From contig JAHHDT010000003.1 of the NCBI GenBank assembly GCA_019739225.1, positions 1 to 64,000 of the forward strand: a stretch of DNA of 64,000 nucleotides, given 5' to 3'. Position numbers and translations under genes: made by a program. Below the pieces are notes generated by a model, which saw nothing but the letters and a program-made list of their open reading frames with translations, was not told the origin of the DNA and did not search any database. Shown one piece after another: positions 60,708-64,000 of the stretch (position 1 is the stretch's first letter; each line of letters opens with the position of its first letter). The DNA is from Aquamicrobium sp. (GTDB lineage: Bacteria > Pseudomonadota > Alphaproteobacteria > Rhizobiales > Rhizobiaceae).

Positions 60708-61099
60708 GGCACCTGTTCCTTTGCAGTCTCGATGTCTTGATTAAGCTGATGGGCCGTACGCGTCGGAGCGAGCGTGCGCGCGGAGAGATTGGACTGGCCA
60801 CGCTTCAGGAGAATCACGCCGAAAAGGGCGATTACGACGCCGACTGCCAGGGACGCCCAGCCGACGCCCAATCCCATTTCAGCCAAGGCTGCCACCAGCG
60901 CCTGGAGCAGGACGAGCAGGGCCGCGAGCAGACAGATTGCACCTGCGATGACTTCCATCGCGCCGCTCTTGAGGTTGTCGACGCTGTCGCGCAGTTCTGC
61001 GCGCAGCAACTGCGCCTCCGTACTGAGCAGGCCGGTGAACTGCTGGACGAGATCAGTGAGTAGACCGCCAGCGGTCTGACCATCGGTTTCACGAGCCAT
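60704..61099 (-). CDS. phage-holin-superfamily (YqjE-like) membrane protein
   Basis: A 131-residue protein with two closely spaced membrane helices (VIAGAICLLAALLVLLQALV and GWASLAVGVVIALFGVILLK) after an amphipathic N-terminus (LLSTEAQLLRAELRDSVDNL). This is the Phage_holin_3_6/YqjE pattern, usually found with DUF3618 proteins in bacterial chromosomes rather than in phages. It overlaps both neighbours by 4-11 bases, indicating one operon. Confidence 0.88.
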   Translation of the reverse strand: MARETDGQTAGGLLTDLVQQFTGLLSTEAQLLRAELRDSVDNLKSGAMEVIAGAICLLAALLVLLQALVAALAEMGLGVGWASLAVGVVIALFGVILLKRGQSNLSARTLAPTRTAHQLNQDIETAKEQVP

Positions 61100-61619
61100 G
61101 ATGAAAGTCCTCTTTTTCAGCGCTGCTACGCTTGGTTTCGTTCGGCTGGGAGGCTTGTTCCCCTGCTCCTGGCGAGCTTGCTATGCCGACTGCAAGACGG
61201 CTGATTGCGAAGCCTGCAGCGACGCCACCAAGCAAAAGGCCAAGCGGGTTGTGCCGACCGAATTCCCGTGCGGAACCGATCATCTCCGAAGTGCTCCGTC
61301 CACCGACGTTCCGCGCAAGCGTGTCAATGCCCGCCACAGCGTGTCCCATCAGGTCGGCGAGGAGGCCAGGATCAGACGCGCGATACTCGTCGCTAGCGCG
61401 CCGCACGCTCTCTGCGAGCGAGGAGATGCTATCAGACGCGCGCTGGCGGGCATGATCCGCTACGCCTTCGGCTTTCTCGACAATGGTCTCAGCTGCACGT
61501 TCCGCGTCGGCACCGGTTCCAGGAGTTGCGTCGCGGATGTTTCGCCCATTGCCTTCGTCGCGATGCTTATGGTGCGCTGTCGCGTCGCGTTGGTGAGAGT
61601 GTGTCTGGTGATCGCTCAT
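61089..61619 (-). CDS. hypothetical stress protein (176 aa)
   Basis: A His/Gln/Asp-rich N-terminus (residues 1-35) is followed by an acidic helical region (ERAAETIVEKAEGVADHARQ) and a C-terminal membrane-like segment (NPLGLLLGGVAAGFAISRLA). The last part resembles ends of nutrient-deprivation-induced rhizobial proteins encoded next to DUF3618 and holin-like genes. An AAAGGAG site lies before the ATG. It is first in the trio and is preceded by an EcfG-like site. Confidence 0.8.
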   Translation of the reverse strand: MSDHQTHSHQRDATAHHKHRDEGNGRNIRDATPGTGADAERAAETIVEKAEGVADHARQRASDSISSLAESVRRASDEYRASDPGLLADLMGHAVAGIDTLARNVGGRSTSEMIGSAREFGRHNPLGLLLGGVAAGFAISRLAVGIASSPGAGEQASQPNETKRSSAEKEDFHHGS

Positions 61620-61709
61620 CGTTCGGCTCCTTTTGTCATGCGAGGTGCAAGCAGAGCGAGCTCTGCTCGTTCATCCTTCGCATTCCGACCCATTGCCGGT
61701 CGGGCGCCA

Positions 61710-61734
61710 AACAGCCGGACTCGACGCTTGTTCC
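61710..61734 (-). promoter_or_regulatory. EcfG-type promoter for the envelope-stress trio
   Basis: On the minus strand GGAAC (61734-61730), 16 bases, TGTT (61713-61710), 91 bases upstream of the first gene. Confidence 0.55.
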
Positions 61735-61800
61735 CTGCCGCGCGGCAGCGCTGCAGCTGCATCTGCTTCTTCTTCTTCGAAGACATGATCAGCTTCAACC

Positions 61801-61825
61801 GGAACATTTCGCTCCCGCCCCGGTT
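61801..61825 (+). promoter_or_regulatory. EcfG-like promoter for the epimerase operon
   Basis: GGAAC at 61801-61805, 16 bases, GGTT at 61822-61825, 38 bases upstream of the GTG start. It is back to back with the site at 61710-61734. Confidence 0.5.
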
Positions 61826-61862
61826 CGGCGGCAGGATGGTCCTCAACGACAAGGAGAACAGT

Positions 61863-62972
61863 GTGGGTAAGATAGTACTTGTCACGGGCGGCTTCGGCTT
61901 CATTGGTCGCCACCTGGTCGCCGACCTCTTGCGACACGGCTACCAGGTGCGCGTCTTGGACAACGTGGTGGAGCAGGTCCATCCGACCGGTGAGCCAGAA
62001 CGCATCCGGGGAGCCGAGTACATCATCGGTGACATCCGCGATCCGTCACTCTGCCGCCATGCGTTGGAAGGCGCAGAACATGTCGCGCACCTGGCGGCCG
62101 AGGTGGGCGTAGGCCAGTCCATGTATGAAATAGCCCGCTATGTGGGGGCTAACGAACTGGGCACGGCAGTTCTTCTAGAAGCGCTGATCGACCGCCCGGT
62201 ACGCTCGATCGTGGTGGCCTCGTCGATGAGTGTCTACGGAGAAGGTCTCTACCGTGATCGAGATGGGCGGTTGCACAATGCCATCCGCCGCCGAGTAGAC
62301 GTTTCGGGAGCCGACTCGTGGGATCCCGTCGATGATGCTGGCCTCCCATTCGAGCCGGCTCCCACTGACGAGGAAAAGCCAGTGGATCTTGCCTCAATCT
62401 ACGCGCTGACGAAGTTCGCGCAGGAACGGGCCGTAATGATCTTCGGTCAGGCTTATGGTGTGCCGGCCATAGCGCTGCGACTGTTCAACGTCTTCGGCGC
62501 TGGCCAAGCGCTTTCCAACCCCTATACCGGCGTCTTGGCGAACTTCGCATCTCGTCTGGCCAATGGCGAACGGCCCCTGGTATTCGAAGACGGTAAACAG
62601 CGGCGCGACTTTGTGCACGTCGAGGACGTCGCGCGAGCGTTTCGGCTGGCACTGGAAGTACCTTCGGCAGCTGGCCAGGTCATCAACATCGGGAGCGGGC
62701 GCTCCTATTCGATCACGCAGGTGGCGGAATTGCTTGCCGCCGCGATGGGTGTGCCGGAACTGCGGCCAGAAATTCTCGGCAAAGCGCGTCGCGGCGACAT
62801 CCGGCATTGCTTCGCGTCGATCGAGCGGGCGCAAGATCTGCTGGGCTTCCGCCCGAAACATCTTCTCGAGACCTCGTTGGATCCATTTGTGGAGTGGGTG
62901 AAGGGTCAGACAGTAATCGACCGGAGTGCACAGATGCGTAGCGAACTCGAACAGAGGGGGCTGGTGGCATGA
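61863..62972 (+). CDS. NAD-dependent epimerase/dehydratase
   Basis: A 369-residue extended SDR. GTG 61863 has AAGGAG six bases upstream and places the Rossmann motif VLVTGGFGFIGRHLVADLL directly at the N-terminus; the open frame extends far upstream but without conserved sequence. Other motifs are VAHLAAEVGV, SSMSVYGEG (catalytic Ser), YALTKFAQE (catalytic Tyr-x-x-x-Lys) and RLFNVFGAGQALSNPYTGV. It probably acts on a nucleotide sugar. The stop overlaps the following fusion gene by 4 bases, so the two act together. Confidence 0.93.
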   Translation: MGKIVLVTGGFGFIGRHLVADLLRHGYQVRVLDNVVEQVHPTGEPERIRGAEYIIGDIRDPSLCRHALEGAEHVAHLAAEVGVGQSMYEIARYVGANELGTAVLLEALIDRPVRSIVVASSMSVYGEGLYRDRDGRLHNAIRRRVDVSGADSWDPVDDAGLPFEPAPTDEEKPVDLASIYALTKFAQERAVMIFGQAYGVPAIALRLFNVFGAGQALSNPYTGVLANFASRLANGERPLVFEDGKQRRDFVHVEDVARAFRLALEVPSAAGQVINIGSGRSYSITQVAELLAAAMGVPELRPEILGKARRGDIRHCFASIERAQDLLGFRPKHLLETSLDPFVEWVKGQTVIDRSAQMRSELEQRGLVA

Positions 62973-64000
62973 TCGCGCGTCCGCATCCAGCCCAGACCGG
63001 TTTCGGGTTCGTGGAATGGTTCCGCCCTGGGGAGTATGAGCGCACAGAAGACGTGCTGCCCGAAATCGTGGCCTCAGGCGCGACCTATCTGCGGACGCAT
63101 CTATCCTGGGCGGAGTATCTAGCGCCGGGGGGAAGGGAGTGGTTCGATTGGCTGGTACCCAAGCTTGCGGCAGAGCTGGATGTCTTGCCCTGCGTCCACT
63201 ACACACCGCCGTCGCTATCACGAACGGGCAAGACCACTGGCGCTCCGCGGCGCTTGCAGGACTATGCCGATTTCGTCGACCACGTTCTTGATCGCTACGG
63301 GCGTCATTTCCGCCATGTGGAGCTTTGGAACGAGCCGAACAACCTGCTCGACTGGGATTGGCGCGCCGACAAGGACTTCTCCCAGTTCTGCGAGATGATC
63401 GGCGCTGCCGCCTATTGGGTGCAGAAGCGGGGATGGAAAGCGGTCTTGGGAGCACCGTGTCCTTTCGATCCCTCATGGATGAACCTCATGGGTGAGCGGG
63501 GCGTTCTCGACGTTGTCTCGGCAGTTGGCTTTCACGGCTTCCCTGGAACCTGGGATAGCGATGAGGGAAGCTGGGGAGGCTGGGATCTGCATCTTGGAGA
63601 GCTGCGCAGGATCGTCGATCTCTACAACTCGAACGCCGAGATCTGGGTCACAGAGACAGGCTACTCAACATGGCGGCAGGACGAGGTCGAACAGGTCCGC
63701 CGTTTCATGGCCGCCCTCAGTGTGCCGGCAGAACGCGTCTACTGGTATAGCTGGCGAGACGTTCCGCACGACGTGGCCGTGCAAGAAGGGTTCTGGTTCG
63801 ATCCACGACACTACCATCTTGGGGCTACTGAGCACGGAGGGCGTCCGAAACTTCTGGCCAGACTGCTGCACGAGGGCGGCATTCGCCGCGTGCAGGAATT
63901 GTTCACGCTGGCCAAGCCATCCATCGGCTCGGGTGTAGCACCGGTCGTGATTACCGGCGGCAGCGGTTTCATCGGCTCTAACCTTGCCGCCAGCTACCTT
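62969..64000 (+). CDS. glycoside hydrolase-epimerase fusion, 5' part
   Basis: The frame is open from ATG 62969 to the edge (344 codons). Residues 1 to about 315 form a clan-A glycosidase-like barrel. It has the acid/base motif VELWNEPNN (Glu122) and a nucleophile candidate in IWVTETGYST (Glu229). Internal landmarks are HLSWAEYLAP and AVGFHGFPGTW. From residue 326 a new domain begins with VVITGGSGFIGSNLAASYL, the NAD-binding motif of an extended SDR epimerase, and runs off the window. A glycosidase fused to a sugar epimerase suggests remodelling or building of a surface glycan. The start overlaps the epimerase gene (ATGA). Confidence 0.88.
   Translation, partial: MIARPHPAQTGFGFVEWFRPGEYERTEDVLPEIVASGATYLRTHLSWAEYLAPGGREWFDWLVPKLAAELDVLPCVHYTPPSLSRTGKTTGAPRRLQDYADFVDHVLDRYGRHFRHVELWNEPNNLLDWDWRADKDFSQFCEMIGAAAYWVQKRGWKAVLGAPCPFDPSWMNLMGERGVLDVVSAVGFHGFPGTWDSDEGSWGGWDLHLGELRRIVDLYNSNAEIWVTETGYSTWRQDEVEQVRRFMAALSVPAERVYWYSWRDVPHDVAVQEGFWFDPRHYHLGATEHGGRPKLLARLLHEGGIRRVQELFTLAKPSIGSGVAPVVITGGSGFIGSNLAASYL

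Noticed and set aside
60704-61099. Prophage remnant suggested by a holin-family protein
   Set aside because: No other phage genes are present, and this YqjE-like family is typically chromosomal and paired with DUF3618 proteins, as here.

Overview
The window reads as chromosomal DNA of a GC-rich alphaproteobacterium, most likely a Hyphomicrobiales (Mesorhizobium/Phyllobacteriaceae-like) soil bacterium. The evidence is DUF1236 proteins, an HWE-family histidine kinase, an ECF41 sigma factor, a TreYZ/GlgAX trehalose-glycogen operon, and many sites matching the alphaproteobacterial general stress promoter (GGAAC-N16-NGTT, sigma EcfG). All identifications come from reading translated sequence and from memory of families. 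No database was searched.

Layout. 1-12.3 kb is accessory and partly decayed: the end of an SDR gene, microproteins, a RhuM pseudogene, an Arr-type rifampin ADP-ribosyltransferase, a NarX/NarL-like two-component pair, a glycine-rich secreted protein and two DUF1236 genes (one frameshifted). Three small ORFs share a conserved ~60-nt leader. 12.3-28.6 kb is a well-preserved catabolic island: dipeptide-type ABC transporter with an M20 amidohydrolase, a PNPOx/FNR/ferredoxin fusion and an orphan amino-acid-type binding protein on one strand; enoyl-CoA hydratase, CaiB-type CoA transferase and HMG-CoA lyase on the other; then a GAF/PucR-like activator and a degradative HMG-CoA reductase. Together they suggest uptake and breakdown of a mevalonate- or HMG-containing conjugate to acetoacetate and acetyl-CoA.

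28.7-44.9 kb is a patchwork of single genes and remnants: truncated Fic, CGNR regulator with divergent alpha/beta hydrolase, AadA-like nucleotidyltransferase, CMD protein, SDR pseudogene, TetR, EF-hand remnant, lipoprotein, LysR, cupin, NTF2-like and ABM proteins divergent from an ECF41 sigma factor (with matched promoters on both strands), HWE kinase with receiver, PQQ sugar dehydrogenase pseudogene, VOC protein, and a receiver protein with a sigma-like tail.

44.9-64 kb is a stress and envelope-carbohydrate region: glgX-treZ-malQ-treY-glgA, UDP-glucose 6-dehydrogenase, a Gfo/Idh and Zn-alcohol dehydrogenase pair, three envelope-stress proteins, an epimerase, and a glycosidase-epimerase fusion running off the end. 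Almost every transcription unit here, and several microprotein genes elsewhere, starts behind an EcfG-like site. Much of the window therefore looks like a general stress regulon, with the mevalonate/HMG island as a separately regulated insertion.
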